Source: Notospermus geniculatus | Taxonomy: Eukaryota > Nemertea > Pilidiophora > Heteronemertea > Lineidae | Reading direction: 5' to 3' | Assembly: GCA_002633025.1 (NCBI GenBank) | Contig: NMRB01000370.1 | Coordinates: 331,930 to 395,929, forward strand | Length of the DNA stretch: 64,000 nucleotides | Shown here: positions 1-10,925 of the stretch, piece by piece | How the letters are laid out: every line of letters begins with the position of its first letter | Numbering within the stretch: the first letter of the stretch is position 1 | The notes under the pieces: generated by a model | Databases searched by the model: none | What the model was told of the DNA's origin: nothing | What the model saw: the letters and a program-made list of their open reading frames with translations, nothing else | Position numbers and translations under genes: made by a program

Positions 1-810
1 CAGCTTGAGGAAGGATCTTCAGGACCAGAATACATGACTATTACCTTGATGAAAGGGTGCTTTATTCACTCACCCTATGACCTGGGTCTGGACTTTTTGA
101 TTCTCAAGCCCTCTGTCTTCGTTGATTGTATTCATGTACCCTGTACGACCTCAAAATATCAAATTGGAGGGGAAAAAAGTGAAAGTCAAAAATAAACTTT
201 GAAAGTCAAAGATAAACTTTGAAGTTTTGGAGAAAATGATGAAAAAAATGCATTACACCAAACATGTCACCAACTGTTGAGATCACTTACAGGGTAATTA
301 ATGGAAGTCACTCTCGTTAACAAAACATACTAACGAAGGTGGTACACTAATTAGTTTCATATTGACATCAACGAAACAAACTAATGATGGATTGGTCTAG
401 ATGAATGATCATTCCACAGTTATGAACGGTTTTGATGATGATAGTCCTGGAGCAATTAGTAACCAGTAATTGCCCCATTAGGTATTAATAGGTTAATTAT
501 GTTCAGATTCTTTACTAATTGCCAATATTAACCCATTGAACTTGGTCACCTTTTGGTCCTTACTTACGTGTCGAACTGAGCAACAGTATTGTGTTGATTG
601 CATATGGGTAAAAATGTTGTAGTATCATTAACAAAATATTATTACTTAATTGGCTATCAGTGGTCGTTATAACGCTATTTTGATGATGATTTTGAAAAAA
701 AGTGTGTGACTTGCATGATTGTTTTGTTGTGTGGGAAAAATGCCTTCTAACCACTATTTTTTTTGGTGTGTGATATGTAATGTAATGTTTTAATAAAAAA
801 ATGTTTTAAA
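1..810. other. Non-coding, no gene seen
   Basis: I see no splice-flanked open frame, RNA gene or clear repeat here. The DNA is AT-rich. The only open frame above 60 codons is a 64-codon minus-strand frame made of low-complexity residues, which looks random. Confidence 0.6.
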
Positions 811-883
811 CTGTGAAGCACTTTAGAATATTTTATGAATAAAGCGCTATATAAATGTTTGATAATAATAATAATAGTAATAA
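811..883 (+). repeat. Probable LINE/SINE 3' tail
   Basis: The stretch runs from GTGAAGCACTTTAGAATATT through AAAGCGCTATATAAATGTTT into a simple (AATA/AAT)n tail. From general knowledge, a GTGAAGCACTTT..GCGCTATATAAAT block followed by a short A/T-rich microsatellite is the usual 3' end of L2/CR1-clade LINEs and of SINEs that borrow their machinery in fishes and invertebrate deuterostomes. I see no reverse transcriptase frame upstream, so this is at most a 5'-truncated copy. The assignment is by motif only. Confidence 0.5.
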
Positions 884-3157
884 ACAACCATCGACTGCCA
901 AAGGACTTTTGTAAAAGCAAACCTTTTCCCTCAACCTTTGGTTTTGACCATTGCCTTGTTCAACAACTACAAGTAGTTTACTGATGGACTTTGGATGTGC
1001 ATGGCTGGCTCTTTATATTAGTTTTACTATTCCATTCACACTTTTGAGTCTATGGTTTCAGTTGTAAGGAAAAGGAATGACAAACATGGACACTTCAGTG
1101 GTTAATAAAGCCATTCATAGATGTTTGTAGTACAAAGATTTGAAGCAATGTGCACCAATGCTAGAGGAATTTTATCGTTGTTGATGATTTGCTAAAGTAA
1201 ATTCACTGACACCAAATATTTTTATTACAGATTTATGCATTATAAGACACCACTACTTCTCTGTTTCTGCCGCAGAATGCTTTGAAAAGCCCCTCTCCTT
1301 TTCAATGCTGGCAAGACAATGGTGGATCAACCAATCAGAGACTTCATTACAAGTGTTGGCAGTATCACCAGCCATGCCAGCTCAGCTCTGTAGCACTGTG
1401 AGCATGGAGGAAGTGTAGCTTTTCCTCCATGCCTTGTGTTTGTGGCTTGCTGTGGCAATGGGATTGTCCACAAGGGTCCCGCAGATGGATTGACCGTCAT
1501 GACCGTTCTTCACTCAGCTGTCAGTATTGCAGCATTCCACACAATGTGTTCCTTCTGGATTGGTCTATGACTTTTTCCACCAAACCTTGAAGAAAAACAT
1601 TTCATTCATTCTCGCACTCACTCTTTGAGATTGTCGCCGCATTCCCGTATTCTTAATTTGAGGTGTTACCCAGGTTGACACACACAAAGTGTAGCTTTAT
1701 TTGACTAAATATTGGAATGATTACATGCCTCTGTCAAATTGCCTGGGAGTGGCACGATTTGGGAGGGTTTGTTTTGACGGTCAGTGTGCAGAGTGCATAC
1801 CAATAGCACTTAAGTCGGTCATTTGATTTTGCCAAACAGATCAGGGGTCAATAAAAAAGGGATTTAGTGATGACATGCTTTGCTCAATTACCAGTGACTG
1901 TCAATCAGCTCTTTCTATTCTGTCACGTCAAATACTGGTTTTTCTGTAGTTCTTAGCTTTTATTTGGGGTCTAAATGTCAGTAAGGTGTGTTGAGGTTCC
2001 AGCACTACCAACATGACAGGTGTCTTCAATGTCTGATGTTATCCCCCTCTCTTGATGATCCATTGCCCAACCCTCCCTTCACAACATTCATAGCTCTGGA
2101 ATTTGCTCTACTCTTCAGCTCAGCATAGCTTCCTTTGCTGTTGCTTTTTATGCAGTTCTTTCCTGCCTTCAGAAAGATGCAGCAAAAGCATTTTTGCATC
2201 AAGCACCTCAGGTGTTCCAGTCCTAATTCTAGTATCATGATAAATCCCGCATCAGAAGTGTGGCCCGGCACACTGCCTTTGTCATATGGAAGGACCACCC
2301 AAATGTCACGACCATGGTCATGGTGCTTCATCACCAACATCCCATTTATCACGGATTTTCTTAAAACCCATTCATGAGGACACCAGCATCGCCCCTTGGC
2401 AAGGGCCGCTCTGAAAAAAATGTAATTTTTGTGCAGAAATATGTGTAATCTTCTGTTCCATTGAGCAGATGAATTTTGACTGTGACCACCATCATTGTGA
2501 AAAAGAAGCAATTCCCCAGGGTGACATACCTCTCTGGGTTCTTGATGAGGTCACTAAATTCCATTGATCTGTCATTTTTGCACGGAAGTTGGTCTGATCC
2601 AGATCATTAAGGATCAGAGGTGTCTTTGATATAAGGGCTGACCACCAACAGCGTCTTCCTTGGATCCAGCTCCCCTGACTTCATCCCAGTCTGATTGTCA
2701 TTGCTGTAGTTCGTGGACTACTTCAGGAGTCCATGGACTGACATCCTCCAACTGCATTCATCCTGTCGAGCAGACATCAAGTTGCACAACAGGGTAGCCT
2801 TGTCTTGCAAACAAATTGGCCTCATCTGAACACCATTTCTTAATGTAGGAGGACCGGGGCAGGTGACCAGCAGCCAGCGAACAATTGGCCAATTAGAACC
2901 ATGCAGCACTCAGCATGCTTCTTCCTTTTCTGGCTACATGTACTTCTGGACATCATGATTGAAACAGCAAGCTGTACATGTATCTCTTCAAGTCTTTCTC
3001 TCTCCAGTTCCAAGTTTAAGCAACCTTTCCTAGTGCCAGAAAGGGCACCAAAGAAGTTGCCTTAACTTGGATCCTGTGGCAGGAATGTTGCTCATGGTGC
3101 CCTCTGCCAAGAAAGTCATGATCTGTGGCCCGTCAGTGATCTTTTATACTTGCAGTC
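884..3157. other. Non-coding, no supported gene
   Basis: This is a long stretch without a supported gene. A 161-codon minus-strand frame at 2026-2511 is the longest here. It has no recognisable domain, no splice context and two competing overlapping frames (minus 2361-2564, plus 2135-2377). It could be an eroded pseudogene or chance. Confidence 0.5.
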
Positions 3158-3372
3158 AAGGATGATGCAGTGCGGCATACAAGGATGATGTCGTGGACGA
3201 TGCAGTGCGGCAGCCAAGGATGATGTAGTGCGGCAGCCAAGGATGATGTAGTGCGGCAGCCAAGGATGATGCAGTGCGGCATACAAGGATGATGTCGTGC
3301 GGCAGCCAAGGATGATGTCATGCGGCAGCCAAGGATGATGTAGTGCGGCAGCCAAGGGTGATGCAGTGTGGC
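3158..3372 (+). repeat. 23-bp minisatellite
   Basis: About nine tandem units of 23 bp read AAGGATGATGTAGTGCGGCA plus GCC, with GTAGTG/GCAGTG/GTCGTG variants and one longer hybrid unit near 3180-3215. Because 23 is not divisible by three, every frame reads through the array. This explains the overlapping minus-strand frames at 3116-3403, which are repeat translations and not proteins. Confidence 0.9.
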
Positions 3373-4773
3373 TTTTTGCAATATTACTGCCCTGTAGCTG
3401 CAACTCTTTTGAACAAAGCTTTTGTTTCCTTGTTCATACCTGGTGAACTCTCAGATAGAAACCTCATGATTTTGAGCACCCAGCACAGGATCCTAATATT
3501 ATCTTCTGAGAGCTTGAACCCTCAGGGGTCTAGGCCAGATTGATGCTGAAAGCACCATAGATGTGAATGCATCTTTGAACCAATTGCTGCATGAGAATGA
3601 TAATTAGGGCATGAAATTAGGCGAAGGATGATGAAATTGGTGAAGGGACAACAAGCCCTGATGAGGGTGAAATTACCATTGTGACAAGAATAATTCGAGA
3701 CCCCTGCCGTCTGTTATGGGGAATAAATTGGGTTGATGGACAACAATAGGGTCAGAAAGTGATGCTACCCCCCTGGGGGATGATGTGGCAAGTGTTACGT
3801 TTGGTCCAGCTGCAATATGTCAGCATCGTTCTTCAGATTAGATCTATCGGCAGCAGATTTGAGATGGTTTTGTCGTGCATTTGCTGATGTTTTGCTGGTG
3901 TTGTGTAGCAGGTCAGGAAGATGACTCTTGCATTTGAAGACTTTGTAAGTCTGTGCTCAAGAAAAGCAGGGTGTGCCAACGTTTGGGTGCACCACCAACA
4001 TGCCAAAGAAGTAAGCAGTCTCTTCAGCCACAAACGCAGACTGGGGAGTCACCAAATGCCCCAGTTTCCAAAGCTTGGTATTTTTCACCAACATTCCTCC
4101 AGAGACCGATCAACCATCAGTCATCATGCTGTTCTATTGTTCACAAAAGAATAATGAGACTGGCGTTCAGACGCACCCAGATTAACGACTAGCAAAATAT
4201 GCAAATGATATCTTAACCTCATCCGTTGATTGCCTTTGTCCCGGCAGATGACACACCACGGTAGGGTTGATGAGAGAAGACTGTCTATCACTTCGGTGAA
4301 ATCTGCTGCGCAGCCAGCCACGCTTGGAGTGGTGTGTGAGTAATGATAGTCGGTTGTGGGGAAAAATTAAAATGCGTAGAGGTGTCTCTCTCTCAGCCTG
4401 CACAGCCCGAGATAATGGAAATGACAGTGAGTTATGACAGACTGCAGTGATGTGAGGTCCCATGGTAGAGCAAGGAGGTATTCAAGTTTGGCGTGGAGCA
4501 TTGCTTTGTAAGTTCTAGGGTGTGAGTCTGCTCGAAGAGTGCTAGGAGCAATGAGTATACATTCTCCCGCAGCAGGGCTTTGGTCTCCTTTTCTTACGCC
4601 CGTCAACAAAGTTTGTGTGAGTAGAGAAGGTAAAATCTCCTGCTTTGCAGGATGAATGCGTATGGCATGGTGACATTAGTTATGGGTAAGCTCAGAAAGA
4701 ATGAACTCATTGCCAGGCCAGTACCTCTGTGTCAGAAAATGATTTGCCGTTCCTGATGGACAACACTCTGATA
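3373..4773. other. Non-coding, no gene seen
   Basis: Several short overlapping frames of 64-93 codons occur on both strands between 3830 and 4610. None has a donor/acceptor context or a protein-like composition that I would trust. No tandem repeat is evident. Confidence 0.5.
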
Positions 4774-5058
4774 ACAAGGCAGGTCTGGCCATAGCCCGAT
4801 CACAGGAATCAAGCAGGACAGGTCTTGCCATAGCCCGACCACAGGAATCAAGCAGGACAGGTCTTGCCATAGCCCGACCACTGAGGAATCAAGCAGGACA
4901 GGTCTTGCCATAGCCCTGCCACATGATCAAGCAGGACAGGTCTTGCCATAGCCCTGCCACAGGATCAAGCAGGACAGGTGTGATCATCGCCCTGTCAAAG
5001 GATTTGAGCAGGATAGGTCTGCTGTACTGCCCTGCCAAAGAAATCAAGTAGGACAAGC
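4774..5058 (+). repeat. 39-bp minisatellite
   Basis: About seven tandem units carry the core ATCAAGCAGGACAGGTCTTG followed by CCATAGCCCGACCAC. Unit length is about 39 bp, varying by a few bases. The 5' units are nearly identical, while the last three (from about 4975) are diverged. That pattern fits an array homogenised on one side. Confidence 0.88.
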
Positions 5059-5622
5059 TGTACGTGCCTTACTTTAATATCTGCATCATGAACAAATTAG
5101 GATGGCATTGTTCAGTTCCCTATTGATGCTTGCAGCTTCAGTTAGAATGTACAGACCCTCATAACCTTTGATGTCATGAAGAATATTCCTTCACAATGCT
5201 GACATGAATGTGTGATGCCCTTACGGTAAACGGAGTGTGTCGCTGAAGGCAGACGGCAACCTTCGAGTGGCGTGTTTCAGACAGGTGCTAAATAAGGTGT
5301 GACCAATACCAAACACCTGGTCAATGGCGATTGCTATATAAGGTCCAAACATTGTGTCCCTTAGGGCCATCTGCCAGATGTGATACTTCATCTCTCCTTC
5401 AATTTGGATGCAAATGTAATGGCTTGTGACCACTCTAGCTTTGTCTGATTGAAGAGGACCCGTAATCGTGAAGAATCCATTCATTATCCACCCCATCTTT
5501 CTGTGTTGGAGAATGTGGTAGACATAAATCTTCCGTTGACTTGATCAGATTTGAAGAAAAGGAATATTTTCACAGTTTACTTTTAACAACACATCTTCAA
5601 ATGTCCAGTTTTATTGAAAGTG
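5059..5622. other. Non-coding, no gene seen
   Basis: A 91-codon minus-strand frame (5221-5496) has no recognisable feature. I see nothing else up to the target duplication of the next element. Confidence 0.5.
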
Positions 5623-5630
5623 CTTCTTTC

Positions 5631-5895
5631 CTACAGTACAGGTCACAATTGACATCCCTAAATTCGCGCAAGTTACGCGTAAGTCACTCGTAACATACGC
5701 AACAACTCACAGCGTAACTTACGAGGTGAGTTACGCGAATTACGCTAGTTACGCGGTGAGTTACACAGCGATTTACGAGGCGAGTTGCGCGATTTTGGCG
5801 AGTTACGCGGTGAGTTACGCGAAACCAAAGCCGTGAGTTACCCGTAGAGTAACTTACGCGAAGCCGTAGGGATGTCAATTGTGACCTGTACTGTA
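5631..5895. mobile_element. MITE, 28-29-bp perfect TIRs, 8-bp TSD
   Basis: The ends 5632-5660 and 5867-5895 are perfect inverted complements and start TACAGTACAGGTCACAATTG. The element is flanked by an 8-bp direct repeat CTTCTTTC at 5623-5630 and 5896-5903, with one extra C at 5631. The 265-bp interior has no coding capacity and consists of degenerate GTGAGTTACGCG sub-repeats in both orientations, making it CpG-rich. Eight-bp duplications and short TIRs are typical of hAT-superfamily non-autonomous elements. That class is inferred from target duplication length only. The TIR resembles those at 7105-7377 and 19612-19893. Confidence 0.88.
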
Positions 5896-5903
5896 CTTCT
5901 TTC

Positions 5904-7104
5904 GTGCACTCACCATCTCTTGAATTTCAATCAGCGTTCTTAGCTTGTAATTGCAAGTTCTATAAATCAGCAACTGCTGCAAGGCGCAATCATGACTGCA
6001 AATTCTCTGGAGTCTGTATGTGAACAGCAATAAAATACACACAATAACAGCAAGCTAAAGAAAGAAGCCTTTCCTTTGTGTCAGCAGATTGGAGAAATAC
6101 CATTTGATATATTGCTAGATGGCCAAAGAATATATTGCCAATTAAGAAAATCCATGAGATCACCACCTATTGAGCCGGAGTGAATAGGAAGATCTTGGTT
6201 TGGGTATGGAGCAATAAAGGTCTCAGTGATTGATTTCTGAGCCCAAGAAATGTGTTTGGTATGTGAAGGAAAAGAAAACTGGAGGAAGGTAATAAACTAA
6301 CAATGTATGTCTGGTAATCTGGCCATTCTTTGCCAAGTCTGCTGATGCCAGTCTCGCTCTGGCCATCATGCATCTCCAATTCTTCAAACGATGGGCGACA
6401 CCATCCATACAGCATCAAGGATTGCTTGAGGATGAACGAGGTTTGTTTCTAACTTGGAATACCATGAGACTGAATCATCACAACTTCAAGAACTTCGTTA
6501 TGGTTTTAATCCTTTTCAAATTGTCTTCCCAATGCAACTCAACAACTCCTCAAGCATCATCATTCCATTTCAAGGTCTCTCTCCTGGGGTAATGAACTGA
6601 TTAGGGACCTCAGTCAGGGAGTTTGATTAGTTCGACAAATGGATTCGGTTTTATGACTCTTCATTGGCCTCAGTCTGAGTGAAAGTTACAGTAAACACAC
6701 AAGTCTGTTACCACTGTAACTGTTCATTTAGCATGTTTAGGAGGTAGGTGTCTGTCACTGGCTAAATAAGGAAGGGCACTCATATTGATGGATGGAAGCA
6801 ACTTAGTAATGCCATGATTTCCGTCCACTGATGAACATACCTTCATTATGTGGCTCAATTAATTTCCTGTGGCTATCTGAAGACACGTGAACCGATTACA
6901 GATGCTGGCTTGTGCATTTCACCAAAACAGAATATGTTGCTCAGCGGCTATTGACTACACCCAACATAGCCAGTTTCTTTGGCAAGAAAGTGTCTCAGTG
7001 GCGATTTCCAGTTAACCTTTCCAGTGTTTGCTGTTCTTTTCTTTGTTCATCCACCCCACCACTGTCTTCCTTCCACCAACGATGATCTCCTGTACATCAC
7101 CTGT
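5904..7104. other. Non-coding, no gene seen
   Basis: There are short frames only, such as minus 6167-6418 and plus 6979-7239, the latter running into the next MITE. No domain or splice structure is visible. Confidence 0.5.
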
Positions 7105-7377
7105 GCAGTACAGAGCACAATTGACTTACCTATCCTCCATGTGCCTTTCGTGTACGTCAGGCGGAAGGTACGCTTCAATTCACTGCGTATGGTATGGATA
7201 CGTCACGTGTCTCTTCTGCGTGACGTCCGCGCACCATAGGCGAATGACGTTATGTCTTCACTTGTGCCTTCCATGGCGGTGTACGACATCCGCGGAAGAT
7301 ACGAGGACGATACGCGCATGACGCTGCATGGTAATGCGGATGGTGCGGAAGGTAGATCAATTGTGCAGAGTACTGTA
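7105..7377 (+). mobile_element. MITE related to 19612-19893
   Basis: The ends are imperfect inverted repeats of about 25 bp. The left is GCAGTACAGAGCACAATTGA, and the right is its complement with substitutions, ending at about 7377. The interior is CpG-rich, with TGACGTCCGCG and TACGCG words. It aligns well with the reverse complement of 19612-19893, including shared blocks GACATCCGCGGAAGATACGA and GACGCTGCATGG. No clear target duplication is visible, so the boundaries are good to a few bases only. The open frames crossing 7028-7444 are repeat sequence. Confidence 0.8.
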
Positions 7378-8831
7378 TCTCAACCAGAAGCCAGATACTG
7401 ACATTGGCCAAGATAACTTGGTTACGGACTATGAACATACTCATTTCTATCGTCTCTAGCTAAGTGGCCTTACTAGCTACCAGATACCGGTGGTCAATCT
7501 CATTCTTATAAAGGCTAGTAGCTGTCTTATTGATCTCCGCAACATCAATGTATTGACTGTGGGTAAAAACATTGACCATTGTATGATGTTTCCATATTGT
7601 CTGTTTAAACTTTGATGATAAACACTTGTTCTTATTGATCAGGGAGTATATTGGACAGCTGTTCTTGTTGTGGGAGTTGAGCGGAATTCATTGTTGTTGG
7701 TGACCGTGGGAAGGTTATGGAGGAGGTGCTGTTAATTTCATTGGATCAAGAATTGGATTTTGATGGCTGCCTGACAGAATGTCAGATAGAGATTGTCATA
7801 GTAAGATTGGCTTATTCTACTTTATACTAACATAACAAACTCTCCGTTTGTGTCAGAAAATTACAGCCACCTACTGCACTGTTCTTGACAAATTCAGAAA
7901 AATTGCACATGGGTGTGTTCTGGGTTACCATCAGTGCTGCATCAACAACAGGCCAGTCCGTGAAACTAATTGCACCTGATGCACTACCCCAGAAGGTTTT
8001 GGACAAGTTTGACCCTTTATGTTCCGGCTTGGAGTTGGCCCGTGGTCTTTGTCAGTCTTTGCCATTATTCTGCAACACTTGGTGTTCTCAACACCAAATG
8101 CTGTTAAATCTGAATCATAACAGATGAACTCTGCAATCCCATCTGTGCACAGATGCACACACTCAAAGCCCAGGCAAGTGGGGCCCACGGACCTCTCTTC
8201 AGCCTGGGCTTTGCGTGTAAAGCCAAGATGAGTTGATACACTTGTGCTTATGCTCATCTACAAGTCTCTACTAGAACTTCAATAACTTCTATTCGATATA
8301 TCATGAATGTGCATGACATGCAGCTGAGTTGCCAATATTCCTCTTCAAAATCACCTGAGGCTGGTTTATAAAATCCGCATTTCATACATTTGATTTCATG
8401 TGCTCTGAAGATAAGGTACACGAGCTCGGTGGTCTTTATATTCTGTCCCGATCAGCGATCAGCGCTTTGAGGATGGGAAATTTCTTCATCGTATTTTTCC
8501 CCATAAAACGTCTGATCGCAATCACAGTTAATTTCTCAAATGATGCATGCACATGTTGCAAATGAGAATTATGCGATAAGTCTCCATTATTAACCCATTT
8601 TGTGTCACTTTCATGGTCTCGTATCCATGGCAACAATCATGTATGTAAATCAAATTAGCTAAGGTGATGTCGTCCCGAGTCCGCCACTAGTATCGCCAAT
8701 AAAAAGGTGCATGCAGATGGACTCGTAATTCAAAATTGCCAACTTGTGAGCAGTCTGTTCTTGCACCATTGCTTTCCTATTCCAGGCTTGGATGGGGGAA
8801 GGCAATTTCTTTTGGATATCTCAGGGTGAAT
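7378..8831. other. Non-coding, with a small hairpin at 8164-8213
   Basis: No gene is supported. A perfect 12-bp inverted repeat CAAAGCCCAGGC/GCCTGGGCTTTG at 8164-8175 and 8202-8213 has a 26-base GC-rich loop. It may be a relic foldback or structured RNA, but nothing decides between these. A 108-codon minus-strand frame (7931-8257) overlaps it and has no recognisable domain. Confidence 0.5.
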
Positions 8832-8997
8832 AGGAGCTGTCAGTGAGTTGACCAATAGGTGTCACTACGGCCCAATTCAGTGCATATAGTGGATCCATTC
8901 ATTCTTGATCGAGCACCAATCATGTGCATTTTCGTGTTTATTGGTCCACTAGAACTTTGCTGCCATCTTTTGGCAATACGCGCGGGTGACTGCTCCT
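8832..8997 (+). mobile_element. 166-bp MITE, copy 1 (AT target duplication)
   Basis: The ends AGGAGCTGTCAG and GACTGCTCCT form an inverted repeat of about 12 bp with mismatches, flanked by AT on both sides. The whole element is roughly 88-90% identical by eye to the reverse complement of 22191-22356, which is exactly the same length. Shared blocks include TTCTTGATCGAGCACCAATC and TTTGCTGCCATCTTTTGGCA. It has no coding capacity. The boundaries come from the empty site seen in the duplicated segment near 25152. Confidence 0.88.
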
Positions 8998-8999
8998 AT

Positions 9000-9728
9000 T
9001 ACATTGATGTTGAGAATACTTTCTGGTGGTACTTTTATTCCGCTTGGAGAAAATTTTTCAGTCTGGGCTGGTTTTTTTGCTGGTAAAGAACTCCGCCTAC
9101 CCTGGACACATGTATACCAGGTTCTTGTACAGAAAGGAAACAGCCCATTCACAATACATCTTTAGAAGACAAAGCAAAATATCTTCACCCCAAATGACTT
9201 CTCTTCCCTCGTTGTGGGTGCAGCCCAGGCACCTGTTTCCTCTATAATTGTACATATTTGTTATTTAGACGCTCTTTCCTGTTCTGGGTATCCGGGTCCT
9301 AACCTCAGGAAACAGACCAGTGCATAGAAAATCTTGAAAGACAAGATAATTTGCTGGCAATCAGGTTTTGTTCATTTCTGGACGCAACGTTCCCGGAACG
9401 CCGCGTAGCGGCGCCAATGCGCAGCACGCAGACATCAGATGTGGAACACCGTCATCGTTTCGTTATATAGTTCTGGCAGCCGTGTCTAACTTCAGTGTAC
9501 AATATCTCACATACGGTGTAATTTTTAGCACTTTCAACTGGTGGAATGAATATATGGTTGAATTAATGGCCCACAATTAGAAATTTTTGGAAAATGAACT
9601 TAAAGGTAATTAATTAAGGAGGATTTTATGAAATTAAACCTGAGGTGATGGCGTCATAATTGACCGCAGTCGTCAAGTAGATGTATTCGCCCTGATGTCG
9701 CCAAGCACACCATAGTAACGTTGTGCAT
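9000..9728. other. Non-coding, no gene seen
   Basis: There is a locally GC-rich stretch at 9385-9440 with short palindromes (TTCCCGGAA and GCCGC..GCGGC). No gene is supported. Confidence 0.5.
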
Positions 9729-9746
9729 GATTATGACGTCATAATC
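9729..9746. promoter_or_regulatory. 18-bp perfect palindrome with CRE core
   Basis: GATTATGACGTCATAATC is its own reverse complement and is centred on TGACGTCA, the consensus CREB/ATF octamer. It lies in a CpG-richer stretch (9640-9920) with several GTCATCAAG/CGTCA words. As a binding site it is a sequence match only, because no promoter or transcript start is visible nearby. It could equally be part of an unrecognised mobile element. Confidence 0.4.
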
Positions 9747-9876
9747 AGGCTTCCTCCCGTCGTGCTCCAGTGCAGTTCTCCTGCGTGGCGTCATCAAGGC
9801 AGGGCGGCGTCACCAAGCCCAGTGAGACGTCAACTAGGCCTGACGTTCGTCAAAACTTCGTCGCGTCGGTTGGTTC

Positions 9877-9916
9877 GCATCGGGTTTTTCATCATCGCCG
9901 TTGAAAAACCCGATGC
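9877..9916. other. Perfect 15-bp stem, 10-base loop hairpin
   Basis: The left arm GCATCGGGTTTTTCA (9877-9891) is exactly complementary to TGAAAAACCCGATGC (9902-9916), with loop TCATCGCCGT. It sits at the right side of the CpG-rich patch 9640-9920. It could be the centre of a foldback element or a structured RNA. No partner copy is seen in this window. Confidence 0.6.
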
Positions 9917-10421
9917 AAATAGTTGTTACACATCATTGTTTCTGACTTTAATATTCTCACGTCCTCCAAACATTAGGCCAAATTGATTTAGGCTATATCT
10001 TCACCAATAAAGGCATAACATTGCCAACGCCAAATTCTCGAATTCTGGTTCCGTTTACTCTGGGTCAAAAGGTATATTGAAGTCAACTCTCTTTAGTGTG
10101 GATGTGCCATTGCATTGAAGGAAGATGCCATTGATAAAAGTGAAAGGATGCTGCTGAGCAGATCACTGGTCCATGGACATGGATTCAGAATGAAGGATAT
10201 TCCAGAAAATGTCCCAAAGGGATCATGCAGGCAACAGCAGTTCTTGCAACCCTTCTTCACCAGCAAGATTCCAGCTGAACTAAAATTCTCGTTGTATGTC
10301 TTCCAGTAATGATAAGAAACTTTGTGACCTTAGCATTACTTGCTCCGGATTCAATTTTTTGGGACACCCTATACTGCATGACTAATCTGATGTCAACAAA
10401 TATGACCTCTGTCTGAAGTAA
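9917..10421. other. Non-coding, no gene seen
   Basis: One 64-codon plus-strand frame (10115-10309) is unremarkable. Confidence 0.5.
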
Positions 10422-10429
10422 TAATGCGT

Positions 10430-10917
10430 TAGTCCGAACGTCTGACTCGTATTGCTATTTTTAGAATCTGCTGGACGCTAATACAGAGTCAGATGATGAG
10501 TAAAAGAAGAACCAGATTTTGGTTCTACGTCATCAGCATGATCAGATCACGGATTGGTGGATTCTCGTATCACATGACTTCAAACTGTAACGATGGCGAT
10601 GCTGTGCATTCGCCGATTCAGCTTTTCGAGGGGAATATTTTTCGTGATTTTGATAACAAATTGCCGTTTTCTTATTGTTTGTCTGGCTAAGAGTGAACAG
10701 AGAGCGTGATTGTGAGTGTAGCTGGTTGAAACGTAAGCAAATATAGCCTGAGAGCAGCGTTGTCAAGTGATACGATTGCCGTGCACTAAATGTGTTCAAA
10801 ACACGACCTGGAGATGGACGGACCAATCAAAATAGACCCCCCGCGATAGGCTTCATCTGACTCTTGTTGCGGCCGTCAGTTCTGCAAATGAGCAACAGGA
10901 GGCAGTGTTCGGACTAA
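10430..10917. mobile_element. hAT-like non-autonomous element, 488 bp
   Basis: The element is flanked by the 8-bp direct repeat TAATGCGT at 10422-10429 and 10918-10925. The terminal ten bases TAGTCCGAAC and GTTCGGACTA are perfect inverted repeats. The similarity continues imperfectly for roughly 45 bp on each side, with shared TATTGCT/TGTTGCT and TCAT/GCAGAA blocks. The interior holds no transposase, only frames of 94 codons or fewer. Eight-bp duplications with short TIRs fit hAT or a similar superfamily. No second copy is present in this window. Confidence 0.82.
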
Positions 10918-10925
10918 TAATGCGT

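Noticed and set aside
2026-2511. 161-codon minus-strand open frame
   Set aside because: It is the longest frame in the window but has no recognisable domain, no splice context and competing overlapping frames. I cannot separate it from chance or an eroded pseudogene.
3116-3403. Minus-strand frames with repeated HHPWLPHYIILGCR peptides
   Set aside because: They are translations of the 23-bp minisatellite in successive frames.
8164-8213. GC-rich 12-bp hairpin as a Rho-independent terminator
   Set aside because: There is no following T run and no bacterial gene context, so it is listed only as a small inverted repeat.
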